Positions 8,218 through 16,425 of a DNA stretch of 64,000 bases are shown piece by piece. A program made the translations under genes and the position numbers. The stretch is from Streptomyces sp. NBC_00250 (lineage in GTDB: Bacteria; Actinomycetota; Actinomycetes; Streptomycetales; Streptomycetaceae): contig NZ_CP108088.1 of assembly GCF_036192275.1 (NCBI RefSeq), positions 8,046,001 through 8,110,000 on the forward strand, given 5' to 3'. Each line of letters opens with the position of its first letter. Position 1 is the first letter of the stretch. A model generated the notes under the pieces. It was not told where the DNA came from and searched no databases. It saw only the letters and a program-made list of their open reading frames with translations.

Positions 8218-9843
8218 CTAGGACACCAGCCCCTGGCCCTCCAGCTCCGTCAGCCGCACGGTGCACAGCCCCCCACGCTCGGCCTTCACCTCCGTCACCT
8301 TCAACCGGGTGCCCGGCGCGAGGATGAACTCCTCCTCTCCGGTGAAGGCGGAGAAGCGCCGGATCGCCACCGCCCGCGCCGGTGTGACCTCGAACAAGGT
8401 CCGCCTGCCACGGCTTCCGAGGAACGCCCGGGCCACCCCCAGCTCGGACGTGCACGACGACACGCCCCACCAGGTCACCGTCTGCCCCACCGGGTACTGG
8501 GACCGCAGATCCAGCGCCACGCCACGCCACAACGGCCGCGTCTGCGCCGGCAGCGCCTCCATCGCGGAGAACAGCAGCCGCAGGTACGGCAGGTACGGCA
8601 CCAGCCGCTCCCGGTCCGGGGAGCGCAGCACCGCGTTGATCTCGCGGTAGAACGCCGACTCACACGTGTACAGGTGCAGCGCCGAGATCGCGTCGGCGGA
8701 CAGCCCGTCCCCGGACGCCTCCTCCCCGAACCGGCTCGACCGCTCGATGTGCCGGTCCAGCCGGGCGAGGACCTGCGACACCGGCTCGACGGCCTTGCGG
8801 AAGTCCATCAGCGGTGTGTCGAACACCCCGGTGACGGCCGGCAGGACGAGTCCCTCGTCCTTGACGCTCGTGAGGCGCTCCAGATACAGCTGGTGCAGCT
8901 CCATCGTCGAAGCGATGAACGCCCCCATCCGCTCCGCGACTCCGTCGCCCTCCGAACCGCCGGTCGCCCCCGCCGCCTTCCGGTCCCAGCCCTTCCGCGG
9001 CAGCCAGTCGATCGGCTCGGCCCCCACCGCCGCCAGGGCGTCGTTCACTTGGGCGAAGTGCTCTCCCTCGCAGAAGATGTCCCCCTGGGCCGCCGGATTC
9101 GCATGGTCGAGGTGCCGGACCTCGACCCCCGGGTACTTCTTCTCCAGCCGCTGGACGACCCTCTTCAGGCTCCGGGCGTGCGCGCCCCACCAGGCGAACA
9201 CCACGCCCCGGTCCTCCTCGTCGGCGTCCTGCTTCGCCCGGAGGATCTCCTCGACGATCTGCTCGGCCACGGGCCGCCAGAAGGAGGTGTGTCGATCGGT
9301 CGGCAGCGCCCCGTCCGCACTGGCCGTCAGGGACGCGTTCAGCAGCAGCACGCCCTGGGTGAGCATCGCCTGGAACCATTCAGGCGGCGCGACCGTGTCC
9401 TCCTTCTTCAGCAAGGCGCGGACGTCGGCGATCGGCGTCTTCTTCACGATGCCGTACTTCCACATCGCCGCCGCCTTGATGATGCAGCGAATGCTGACCA
9501 CCCGGCCGAACTGGCTGTCCTTCCAGTCGCTGAAGGTGTTGTCGAACATCGCGATGCCGGTCGCGCTCTCCGGCCGGGGGTACGGGTTCTGTCCGAACGC
9601 GACCACCTTCCACTTCTGCGGCGGATGCGGCTTCAACGCCTGGAACGTCAACTCGCGCACCGGGACGACCTCCGGGCTGCGCTGGGGACCGATGAAGTCG
9701 GCGGCCCCCGGCTGTGCCTCGATCACCGGTGCCAGCAGCGGAAGCCACGGCTCACCGCCACCGGTGAACAGGTCGGCAAGGCCCAGCGGGTCCCCGGCGG
9801 AGGAACCCGCACCGCCGGTGGCCGTCACGTCGACATCATTCAC
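8218..9843 (-). CDS. Uracil-DNA glycosylase-like domain fused to R-S-ExE ADP-ribosyltransferase
   Basis: 541 residues, no signal peptide, so intracellular. Residues about 60-285 match family 1 UDG: FGQNPYPRP (83-91) at the place of GQDPYH, GVLLLNASLT (164-173) containing the uracil-pocket Asn169, WWGAHA (218-223) and HANPAA (247-252) at the place of HPSPLS with His247 kept. The catalytic Asp is Asn86 here. After a linker (286-300), residues about 300-520 match arginine-type ADP-ribosyltransferases: YTCESAFYREIN (392-403), Arg440 in LWRGV, Ser462-Ser463 in GVSSCTS, and the ExE pair Glu503/Glu505 in TGEEEFILAPG. The start is GTG at 9843 with GGGAG upstream. It follows a macrodomain gene by 124 bp on the same strand. 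I infer an NAD-dependent effector directed to damaged or uracil-bearing DNA; protein targets are also possible. Confidence 0.85.
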   Translation of the reverse strand: MNDVDVTATGGAGSSAGDPLGLADLFTGGGEPWLPLLAPVIEAQPGAADFIGPQRSPEVVPVRELTFQALKPHPPQKWKVVAFGQNPYPRPESATGIAMFDNTFSDWKDSQFGRVVSIRCIIKAAAMWKYGIVKKTPIADVRALLKKEDTVAPPEWFQAMLTQGVLLLNASLTASADGALPTDRHTSFWRPVAEQIVEEILRAKQDADEEDRGVVFAWWGAHARSLKRVVQRLEKKYPGVEVRHLDHANPAAQGDIFCEGEHFAQVNDALAAVGAEPIDWLPRKGWDRKAAGATGGSEGDGVAERMGAFIASTMELHQLYLERLTSVKDEGLVLPAVTGVFDTPLMDFRKAVEPVSQVLARLDRHIERSSRFGEEASGDGLSADAISALHLYTCESAFYREINAVLRSPDRERLVPYLPYLRLLFSAMEALPAQTRPLWRGVALDLRSQYPVGQTVTWWGVSSCTSELGVARAFLGSRGRRTLFEVTPARAVAIRRFSAFTGEEEFILAPGTRLKVTEVKAERGGLCTVRLTELEGQGLVS

Positions 9844-9967
9844 GAGGACAGAACTCCCAGAACTCGAACCGGCCGCCCCCTCGGGCCCACCGGCATGTTG
9901 TACGGCTTCGGTGAGGTCGTCGCCGACCTTTCCGCCCTGTGCGGTGCCGGTCTGCGGAGCCTTCGCG

Positions 9968-10636
9968 TCAGCGACGAAAGGAAGGACGCCGCGGGACGTT
10001 GATCCGGACCCGCCGCGCGGACCCCGCTCCCTCGATGTCGTCGAGCTGCCCCAGCACCGCGGCCCGCAACTCGTCGTAGTCCGCGAACCCGTGATCGTGG
10101 AACAGGGAGTAGCCCGTCCACATCAGATTGGCGCACACCTGCGCGGGCACCCGACCCGTCTGCGCGCCCATCCCCACGAGCGCCACCGACCCGATGCTGC
10201 CGGGCTTCGCCCGGTTCTGCAGGTGCACTGCCTGGAAGGCCGCCGCGCAGGCCAGCGCCACGTTCATCGTCTCGCCGACGTTCTGCGAGGACTGGCGCAT
10301 GGTCGGCGTGGAGATCAGATACCGCGGCACGGCCGCCCCGGACGGGACGCACACCGCGCTGCCCACCGGCAGGCTCCCGCCGAACCCGTCGCGGATCGCC
10401 CGCTGCACCCGCACCTGGATGCCCGCGCCGAGGTGCCGCTTGACCACGGCGTCGACGCCACCGTCCATCCGGCCCCGCGCGTTGGTGGGGGACACCCATG
10501 CGTCGACGTCCACATCGAGAAGCGAGCCCCGTCGGATCTCCACCTCGGGCGTGTCCGCGAACGCGGACCGCCAGGCCGCCACCACCTCGTCGTTGACGTC
10601 GACCAGAACGACCCTCAACGCATGCTGGAAACCCAC
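9968..10636 (-). CDS. Macrodomain protein, putative ADP-ribose hydrolase or ADP-ribosyl reader
   Basis: 222 residues. Residues about 7-190 form a macrodomain: strand RVVLVDVND, then WVSPTNARGRMDGGVD (47-62), the adenosine/ribose-binding loop in which Asn52 and the Gly-Gly of MDGG take the usual places, and LISTPTM plus ALVGMGAQTGRVP, corresponding to the second loop that holds the distal ribose and phosphates. Such domains remove ADP-ribose from proteins or DNA or bind it. The start is GTG at 10636, preceded by AGAGGGG. It is the first gene of the pair with the UDG-ART gene, in the order antitoxin then toxin. By analogy with DarG I infer that it reverses the modification made by its neighbour. 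Confidence 0.85.
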   Translation of the reverse strand: MGFQHALRVVLVDVNDEVVAAWRSAFADTPEVEIRRGSLLDVDVDAWVSPTNARGRMDGGVDAVVKRHLGAGIQVRVQRAIRDGFGGSLPVGSAVCVPSGAAVPRYLISTPTMRQSSQNVGETMNVALACAAAFQAVHLQNRAKPGSIGSVALVGMGAQTGRVPAQVCANLMWTGYSLFHDHGFADYDELRAAVLGQLDDIEGAGSARRVRINVPRRPSFRR

Positions 10637-10914
10637 GAATTAGCCCCTCTCGGACGCCCGATCGAACAAGATCGAAGCTATCGCGAGGCACTGACAACGC
10701 CTCGGTTCCGGAAGGCCGCCCGGGCCCGAGGACGACGCCGGTGTGCGTGCCGGTGCGGGGGGTCGGTGTCCGGATCCAGGTGGAGTGCATCGATTCGGCA
10801 GCGGTGTTCGTCTTCCGTTCACCGGCAGCCCGAGCGCGTGACTCCGAGATCTCCTAGACATAACGGGTCTGGACCAAGAGGTCCGGATGCGAAAGACCAA
10901 GGAGTTCCCCCGTC

Positions 10915-13900
10915 ATGCCTCCCTCCCCCGACGTCTCCCGCCGCGCGCTGCTCGGTGGCGCCGCCGGCGCCGCCGTACTGGCCTCGCTCCCGCTGAGCGT
11001 GCGCGAGGCGCTTGCCGCGCCCGCCCGCCCCGGCCGGCTGGAAGACATCGAGCATGTCGTCGTCCTCATGCAGGAGAATCGTTCCTTCGACCACTACTTC
11101 GGGACCCTGCCCGGAGTCCGAGGCCTCGGAGACCGTACCGCCGTCCGCGGCGTCAACGGCAGGTCGGTCTTCCATCAGCCCGACCCCTCCCGCGCCGAGG
11201 GCCACCTCGTCCCCTTCGCGATGAACGCGGCCCACACCAACGCCTACCGCAACGGCGCCCCCGCGTTCGGCTTCGTCGATTCCTTCCCGCTCTGGAACGA
11301 CGGGCGCGCCGACGGCTATGTCACCGGCCGCAGCAGCGGCTGGCTCGGCCACGGGTACTACGAGCCCGCCGACATGCCGTTCTACAACGCCCTCGCGTCC
11401 ACCTTCACGGTCTGCGACCAGTACCACGCGTCGGTCCAGTGCAACACCAACACCAACCGCGACCACTTCATGACGGGCACCAGCGGCGGCACCGTCAACG
11501 ACACCGTCGTCTACAACAACAGCTACATACCGGGTGGTTACACCTGGACCACCTACGCCGAGCGCCTGGAGCGGGCCGGGATCAGCTGGAAGACGTACCA
11601 GGCCCGCGACAACTACGACGACAACGCCCTCGCCTGGTTCCGGTCCTTCCAGCAGGCCAAGCCCGGCGAGCCGCTCCACGACAAGGGCATGGCGATGGCC
11701 GGCGCCCCGGCCGACCAGGGCGACGGCCACAGGATGGGCGACGCGCTGGTCGAGGCGTTCCGCACGGACGTAGCCGCCGATCGTCTGCCGCAGGTCTCGT
11801 GGATCGTCGCTCCGGAAGCCCTCTCCGAGCACGCGAGCTGGCCCCCGCCGTTCGGCGAGCACCTCACCGCCCGGCTGATCGAGGCGCTCGCGGACCACCC
11901 CGAGGTGTGGGCCAAGACCGTCTTCATCCTCAACTACGACGAGCACGGCGGCTTCTTCGACCACTGCATGCCGCCCGTGCCACCGCTCTCCGCCGCCCGA
12001 GGCAAGGCCACCATGTCCGTGGACGGCGAGGTCGTCGTCCGGGTGAAGCAGGCGGACGGCGCCACGGCGATGCGGGTCGTCTCCCAGGACGGCCGCTACC
12101 GGGTCCGCGCCGCCGACGGCGGCCTGACCTGGTCGGACACCCTGCCCGCCGGGGAGACCCTGGTCTCGGGACCGCACGCCATGGGCCTCGGCCTCCGGGT
12201 GCCGATGCTCGTCGTGTCCCCGTGGACCCGCGGCGGAGTCGTCGACTCCACCGTCCTCGACCACACCTCAGTGATCCGCTTCCTGGAGCGCCGCTTCGGG
12301 GTCCGCGAGCCCAACATCAGCCCGTGGCGCCGCTCCGTCGCCGGTGACCTGACCTCCGTCTTCGACTTCTCCGGCGAGGACGTCGTCCGGCCGGAACTGC
12401 CCGACACCAGCGGCAATGTGGCGAAGGGTCAGGCTGCGGCGGGGAAGCCGTCGATCGCCGTGCCCTCGCCGCAGTTCTTCCCGCGCCAGCAGCGCGGCAC
12501 CCGCCCGGCCCGCCCCGTGCCGTACGCCTTGTCGCTGCGCTCCAGGGTCCGGGACGGCAAGGTGGATCTGGACCTCCGCAACCGGGGCCGACAGGCCGCC
12601 GTCTTCCAGGTGTACGCGGAGCCCGGCAGCACCCCCGACTTCTACACCGTCGGCGCGGACGAGCGGCTCTCCGGCGCCCGTGCCCTCCAGGGCGACGGCT
12701 ACGACCTGCGGATCCACGGCCCCAACGGCTCGCTGTGGCAGCTGCGCGGTGACGCGGACGACGCGCTGGAGGCCCGGCTCAAGGAGGAGTGCGACGACGA
12801 CCGCGCGTACCTGGTGATCGAGATCGAGAACCGCGGCCGGCGCTCCCGCACCGTCCTCGTCGGCGATCTGGCGTACGGCGGCGGGGTCCGCGAGGTCCGG
12901 ATCGGCGGACACGACGAACGGACGGTGAAGCTCCGGGTGCCGGCCGAGCGCTGGTACGACGTCGCCGTGAGCGCCGCCGACGACCCGCGGTTCCTGCGCC
13001 GCTTCGCCGGTCGTTTCGCCGAGCCCTCCGGCGGCCGATCCGGTGATCGGCATCGGCATCGGCGCCGGGGCGTCACCGATCCGGCGATGGGCCTGCCCGA
13101 CGCCCTGACCGCCGAGGTCGGCACGGCCGCCGGTGACGAACCGGTCGTCGCGGGCGGCACCACGGCCCGGTTCACCGCCACCGTCACCAACCGGGGACCG
13201 GTCGAGCTCCAGGACGTGACCGTCGCCTTCACGGTGCCGTCCGGCTGGACGGCGAAGCCGGTCGGGGACACCCCGCCGCAGACCGTGGCCGCCGGCTCCT
13301 CGTACACCGCGAGCTGGGACGTCACCGCTCCGTCCGACGCCCCGGCGTACGGCTCGGCCCGTCTGCTCGCGGTCGCCCGAGGCCGGGCGGCGGACGGCCT
13401 GCGCCTCGCCGACGGCGAGATCCAGGCCCGGATCGCCCCGTCGATGAGCGGGCGTCTGCTCGCGGAGGACTTCCAGTCGCTCGCCGGGAAGCTGGTCGAG
13501 CGGGGGCAGGTGCTCGGCTGGACGGCGACGGCACCCGACGGCTGGTCGGTCGTCAACGCCGCCGGGATGCCACAGGGCACGCCGATGTTCCAGGGCTGGA
13601 CCTTCCACACCCGCCGCGCCTGGTCGGCCGGTGCCCAGAACCGCCCGAACTTCACCCGGGGCCTCGGCATCGTCGCGGTCGCCGACCCGGACGACTGGGA
13701 CGACACCGGCGCACCCGCGAGCAAGGGCCGCTTCGACTCGACCCTGGTCTCACCGGCCGTCCCGATTCCGGCCGGGCGGACGACCCTCCGGGTGGACTTC
13801 GACTCCCACTACCGGCAGGAGGGCGACCAGAAGGCCGAGGTCCGCGCGGTCTTCGACTCCGGGGAGGAGGAGATCGTGCTGCGGTACGGCCCCGGCTCGC

Positions 13901-14034
13901 CCGACGCCGAGAACACGGCGGTGAGCCAGGAGCTCACGATCCCGCCGACGGCCCGCACGGTGACGCTCCGCTTCCGGATGTACGACGCCGGAAACAACTG
14001 GTACTGGGCGGTGGACCACATCCGTCTGGGCTGA
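10915..14034 (+). CDS. Tat-exported phospholipase C (phosphoesterase family) with extended C-terminus
   Basis: 1039 residues. The N-terminus SRRALLGGAAGAAVLASL is a twin-arginine signal. Residues about 42-480 are a bacterial phospholipase C/phosphoesterase domain: HVVVLMQENRSFDHYFG (metal-binding Glu and Asn), NTNTNRDHFMTGT, and NYDEHGGFFDH with metal ligands Asp, Glu and His. Two beta-sandwich domains typical of the family C-terminus follow (about 520-710). Family members usually end near 680-700 residues; here another 330 are added: a NEW3/NPCBM-associated-like Ig domain (about 715-840, TNRGPVELQDVTVAFTVPSG) and a jelly-roll-like domain to the end. ATG at 10915 has AAGGAG upstream. It should hydrolyse phospholipids outside the cell and release phosphate head groups. 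Confidence 0.9.
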   Translation: MPPSPDVSRRALLGGAAGAAVLASLPLSVREALAAPARPGRLEDIEHVVVLMQENRSFDHYFGTLPGVRGLGDRTAVRGVNGRSVFHQPDPSRAEGHLVPFAMNAAHTNAYRNGAPAFGFVDSFPLWNDGRADGYVTGRSSGWLGHGYYEPADMPFYNALASTFTVCDQYHASVQCNTNTNRDHFMTGTSGGTVNDTVVYNNSYIPGGYTWTTYAERLERAGISWKTYQARDNYDDNALAWFRSFQQAKPGEPLHDKGMAMAGAPADQGDGHRMGDALVEAFRTDVAADRLPQVSWIVAPEALSEHASWPPPFGEHLTARLIEALADHPEVWAKTVFILNYDEHGGFFDHCMPPVPPLSAARGKATMSVDGEVVVRVKQADGATAMRVVSQDGRYRVRAADGGLTWSDTLPAGETLVSGPHAMGLGLRVPMLVVSPWTRGGVVDSTVLDHTSVIRFLERRFGVREPNISPWRRSVAGDLTSVFDFSGEDVVRPELPDTSGNVAKGQAAAGKPSIAVPSPQFFPRQQRGTRPARPVPYALSLRSRVRDGKVDLDLRNRGRQAAVFQVYAEPGSTPDFYTVGADERLSGARALQGDGYDLRIHGPNGSLWQLRGDADDALEARLKEECDDDRAYLVIEIENRGRRSRTVLVGDLAYGGGVREVRIGGHDERTVKLRVPAERWYDVAVSAADDPRFLRRFAGRFAEPSGGRSGDRHRHRRRGVTDPAMGLPDALTAEVGTAAGDEPVVAGGTTARFTATVTNRGPVELQDVTVAFTVPSGWTAKPVGDTPPQTVAAGSSYTASWDVTAPSDAPAYGSARLLAVARGRAADGLRLADGEIQARIAPSMSGRLLAEDFQSLAGKLVERGQVLGWTATAPDGWSVVNAAGMPQGTPMFQGWTFHTRRAWSAGAQNRPNFTRGLGIVAVADPDDWDDTGAPASKGRFDSTLVSPAVPIPAGRTTLRVDFDSHYRQEGDQKAEVRAVFDSGEEEIVLRYGPGSPDAENTAVSQELTIPPTARTVTLRFRMYDAGNNWYWAVDHIRLG

Positions 14035-14071
14035 TTCCGAGGGCGAGTGGGGCCGACACGACGCCCCCGAC

Positions 14072-14101
14072 TTGATAGGCAAGTGACTGCTTGCCTATCC
14101 T
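14072..14101 (+). promoter_or_regulatory. Leaderless promoter containing a perfect ArsR operator
   Basis: A -35 box TTGATA (14072-14077) and a -10 box TATCCT (14096-14101) are 18 bp apart; seven bases after the -10 lies the GTG start codon at 14108, so the transcript probably begins at the start codon. A perfect inverted repeat, GATAGGCAAG (14074-14083), six-base loop, CTTGCCTATC (14090-14099), spans both boxes. This placement would let the encoded ArsR repressor block RNA polymerase directly. Confidence 0.7.
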
Positions 14102-14107
14102 GGGGGC

Positions 14108-14410
14108 GTGGCCGACGACCTTTTCAAAGCCTTGGCCGACCCTACCCGCCGCACCATCCTCGACGAGCTCACGCAGAAGTCCGGGCAGACACTGTTCGAG
14201 ATCTGCTCGCGCCTGAGCATGAAGCACCAGCTCGGCATCTCGCGTCAGGCGGTCTCCCAGCACCTTGCCGTGCTGGAGGCCGCCGGGCTCGTCGAGACCA
14301 GGCGGGAGGGCCGCTACAAGTTTCACGACCTGAACACGGCCCCGTTGCGGGAGATCGCCGAGCGATGGCTCGCGCCCCACCCGTCCGGACCAGAGGAGAG
14401 CACCCCATGA
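14108..14410 (+). CDS. ArsR-family winged-helix repressor
   Basis: 100 residues beginning at GTG 14108. The fold is a single winged helix: FKALADPTRRTILDEL (helix 1-2), SRQAVSQHLAVLEAAGLVETRREGRYKFHDLN (recognition helix and wing). The ArsR metal box ELCVCDL is absent (FEICSRL with one Cys), so the protein more likely belongs to the non-metal group that is often paired with START/SRPBCC or VOC genes. No ribosome binding site is needed if the mRNA is leaderless. It overlaps the VOC gene by ATGA and is probably autoregulated through the inverted repeat over its promoter. Confidence 0.88.
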   Translation: MADDLFKALADPTRRTILDELTQKSGQTLFEICSRLSMKHQLGISRQAVSQHLAVLEAAGLVETRREGRYKFHDLNTAPLREIAERWLAPHPSGPEESTP

Positions 14411-14799
14411 AGATCCATCTGACCAGCGTCTTCGTCGACGACCAGGCCAAGGCCGAGCGCTTCTACACCGAGATCCTCGGCTTCGTGAAGAAGCACGACG
14501 TCCCGCTGGGCGAGACGGACCGGTGGCTCACCGTCGTCTCGCCCGACGAGCGCGGCGGCACCGAACTCCTCCTGGAGCCCGCCGGCCACCCGGCCGTCAA
14601 GCCCTACCGCGACGCGCTCGTCCAGGACGGCATCCCGCTGGCCCAGTTCGCCGTGGACGACGTGCGGGCGGAGTACGAGCGCCTGAGCGCCCTCGGCGTC
14701 CGCTTCACCCAGGAGCCCCTGGAGATGGGCCCCGTCACCACCGCCGTCCTCGACGACACCTGCGGCAATCTGATCCAGATCGCCACCGAGCCGCAGTAG
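14407..14799 (+). CDS. VOC-superfamily (glyoxalase/bleomycin-resistance-like) protein
   Basis: 130 residues with two beta-alpha-beta-beta-beta modules. Module 1 starts KIHLTSVFVDDQAKAERFYTEILGF, module 2 PLAQFAVDDVRAEYERLSALG and ends TCGNLIQIATEP. Possible metal ligands are His4 in the first strand and the Asp-Asp-x-Cys-Gly-Asn strand near the end; the usual Glu is replaced by Gln-Ile in NLIQI. Such proteins isomerise, cleave or sequester small molecules. The translational overlap with the ArsR gene suggests that its substrate is the signal that releases the repressor. Confidence 0.85.
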   Translation: MKIHLTSVFVDDQAKAERFYTEILGFVKKHDVPLGETDRWLTVVSPDERGGTELLLEPAGHPAVKPYRDALVQDGIPLAQFAVDDVRAEYERLSALGVRFTQEPLEMGPVTTAVLDDTCGNLIQIATEPQ

Positions 14800-14842
14800 T
14801 ACGTACGGCAGTGGCGCGCGCACGACCAGGTGCGCCGCAGTG

Positions 14843-14875
14843 GCCCCGCGCACCCCGTCAGGGGTGCCGCGGGGC
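14843..14875. terminator. Bidirectional hairpin between convergent VOC and TauE genes
   Basis: Left arm GCCCCGCGCACCCC and right arm GGGGTGCCGCGGGGC pair except for one bulged C, around a GTCA loop. The stem overlaps the stop codon of the tauE-like gene and lies 44 bp after the VOC stop. No U-tract follows, as is common for Streptomyces terminators. Confidence 0.5.
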
Positions 14876-15715
14876 GCGCCGTACGCGGGACGCGAGTACG
14901 GCCGTGAGACCGCTTCCGACTCCGGTGCCGAGGACCGCCCAGGTGGCGGGGTGAGCCCAGGCGCCATGGGGAAGCTGCTGCGCCAGCACGAAGACGCCCA
15001 TCACGACGACGAACCAGCCGAAGGCCGTCCTCAGCGTCTCCTGTGGGATGCGGCCGGCAAGGCGCGCACCGGCCACGCTGCCGACCACGGCCGCGGCGGT
15101 GACCGTCAGGGCGAGGGCCCAGTCGACCGACACGCCCGAGAGGTGCCCGGCGAGTCCGGCGAACGAGTTCATCGCGATGACGAGGAGCGAGGTGCCGACC
15201 GCGGCACCCATCGGCAGTCCGCCGAGGATCGCGAGGGCCGGGACGACGAGAAATCCGCCGCCGGAGCCGACCAGGCCCGTCACGGCACCCACGGCCACGC
15301 CCTTGGCGGCGATGCCCGCGAGGGGCCGCCCGCCCGGCTCGGGCCCCTCCCGCTCCTGTCGGCGCCGCCCGCGGAGCATCGCCACCGCCGTCGCCGGCAT
15401 CATCAGCGCGAAGGCGACGAGCAGGACGGTGCCGGGCGTGTGCTCCGCCAGCCGCCCGCCCCCGTACGCGCCGAGCATGCTGAACGCGCCGAAGAGCAGA
15501 CCCGTGCGCCAGCGGATCCGGCGCGCCCGGGCGTGCGGGAGCAGGGCGGCCAGGCTGGTGACGCCGACCACGAAGAGCGAGGTGGCGATCGCCGCCTTGG
15601 TGTCCTGACCGGCCAGAAAGACCAGGATCGGCACCGTGAGGATCGAGCCACCGCCCCCGAGCACGCCGAGGCTGACGCCGATGAGCAGGGAAGCGGCGAC
15701 GACGAGCACGGTCAC
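14858..15715 (-). CDS. TauE/SafE-family sulfite/sulfur-anion exporter
   Basis: 285 residues, eight or nine hydrophobic helices in two homologous halves, each opening with a Gly-rich motif: GVLGGGGSILTVPILVF (about 17-33) and GLVGSGGGFLVVPALAIL (about 148-165). This internal repeat is the TauE/SafE signature. The family moves sulfite, sulfoacetate, thiosulfate and related anions across the membrane. GTG at 15715 overlaps the rhodanese stop codon (GTGA), so it is translated together with that gene and falls under the CstR-type operator upstream. Context argues for export of sulfite or thiosulfate formed during persulfide detoxification. Confidence 0.9.
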   Translation of the reverse strand: MTVLVVAASLLIGVSLGVLGGGGSILTVPILVFLAGQDTKAAIATSLFVVGVTSLAALLPHARARRIRWRTGLLFGAFSMLGAYGGGRLAEHTPGTVLLVAFALMMPATAVAMLRGRRRQEREGPEPGGRPLAGIAAKGVAVGAVTGLVGSGGGFLVVPALAILGGLPMGAAVGTSLLVIAMNSFAGLAGHLSGVSVDWALALTVTAAAVVGSVAGARLAGRIPQETLRTAFGWFVVVMGVFVLAQQLPHGAWAHPATWAVLGTGVGSGLTAVLASRVRRAPRHP

Positions 15716-16299
15716 GGCGTGCTCCGCAGCTCCGCGATCACCGTACGGATGTCAGCACGCGGGCCGCGGTTGTACGGCAGCTTGGAGAGCAGTACGCCCA
15801 TCGCGCAGGAGTTGCTGAGGGCCGCGTAGGTCAGGCCGGCCCCGAGCGCCGTCCCGACGAGATGGACGCCCGGTACCAGGACGCCGACGAGGCCGGTGGT
15901 CAGGACGACGGAACCGGTGACGAGACGTACCTGTCGCTCCATGTCCCAGCGAGCGGGGCCGCGGTTCACGGGCGCGCCGACAGCCTCCCAGGCGTTCATG
16001 CCCCCGTCGAGGACGCGCAGGTTCGACAGCCCCGCCCCGGCGAGCGCCTGCTCGGCCTGGGCGGCCCGACCCCCCGACCGGCAGACGAGGACGACGTCCT
16101 CGTCGAGGTGGGAACGGAGTTCGGCCCGGTGCTCGCGCAGGGTGTCCAGGGGGACGTTGTACGAGCCGGGGATGTGGGCCGTACGGAACTCGGCGGGCGT
16201 ACGCACGTCGAGCAGGCGCGGGGCGCGTCCTTCCTGGACGAGCCGGTGCAGGACGGCGGGGGTGAGGGAGGTCGGAGTGGGGGTGGGCTTGGCGCTCAT
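15712..16299 (-). CDS. Rhodanese with C-terminal DUF2892 membrane anchor
   Basis: 195 residues. Residues about 12-115 are a rhodanese domain: LLDVRTPAEFRTAHIPGSYNVP and the active-site loop CRSGGRA with nucleophile Cys73, followed by LDGGMNAW. Residues about 122-175 are a DUF2892-type membrane hairpin (SVVLTTGLVGVLV and ALGAGLTYAAL). It transfers sulfane sulfur from persulfide or thiosulfate to an acceptor at the membrane. ATG at 16299. A 16-bp CsoR/CstR-type operator lies 27 bp upstream and an exporter gene is coupled downstream. Confidence 0.9.
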   Translation of the reverse strand: MSAKPTPTPTSLTPAVLHRLVQEGRAPRLLDVRTPAEFRTAHIPGSYNVPLDTLREHRAELRSHLDEDVVLVCRSGGRAAQAEQALAGAGLSNLRVLDGGMNAWEAVGAPVNRGPARWDMERQVRLVTGSVVLTTGLVGVLVPGVHLVGTALGAGLTYAALSNSCAMGVLLSKLPYNRGPRADIRTVIAELRSTP

Positions 16300-16325
16300 G
16301 CGTGGGCTCCGGATCGAGGAAGGTA

Positions 16326-16341
16326 ATACCTAGGGGGGTAT
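16326..16341 (-). promoter_or_regulatory. CsoR/CstR-type operator of the rhodanese-TauE operon
   Basis: ATACCTAGGGGGGTAT, a G-tract pseudo-palindrome flanked by ATACC/GGTAT as bound by CsoR-family sensors. Its reverse complement is identical to the site at 17388-17403. It sits where the promoter of the 16299 gene must be. Confidence 0.7.
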
Positions 16342-16425
16342 GAGCGGGAGAGGGGGAGGGCGAGGGGGAGTGGGGCGGCCCGGGCGGTGCGGGGCGGCGA
16401 GCCCCCGTGACGACCGGTGGGTGGA

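Noticed and set aside
9844..9967. Possible extra small gene between the macrodomain and UDG-ART genes
   Set aside because: The frame here is the tail of a shadow of the macrodomain gene; no start with a ribosome binding site was found.
14108..14410. Metal-sensing ArsR/SmtB repressor
   Set aside because: The Cys-rich metal box is missing and the neighbour is a VOC protein, not a metal exporter or reductase.
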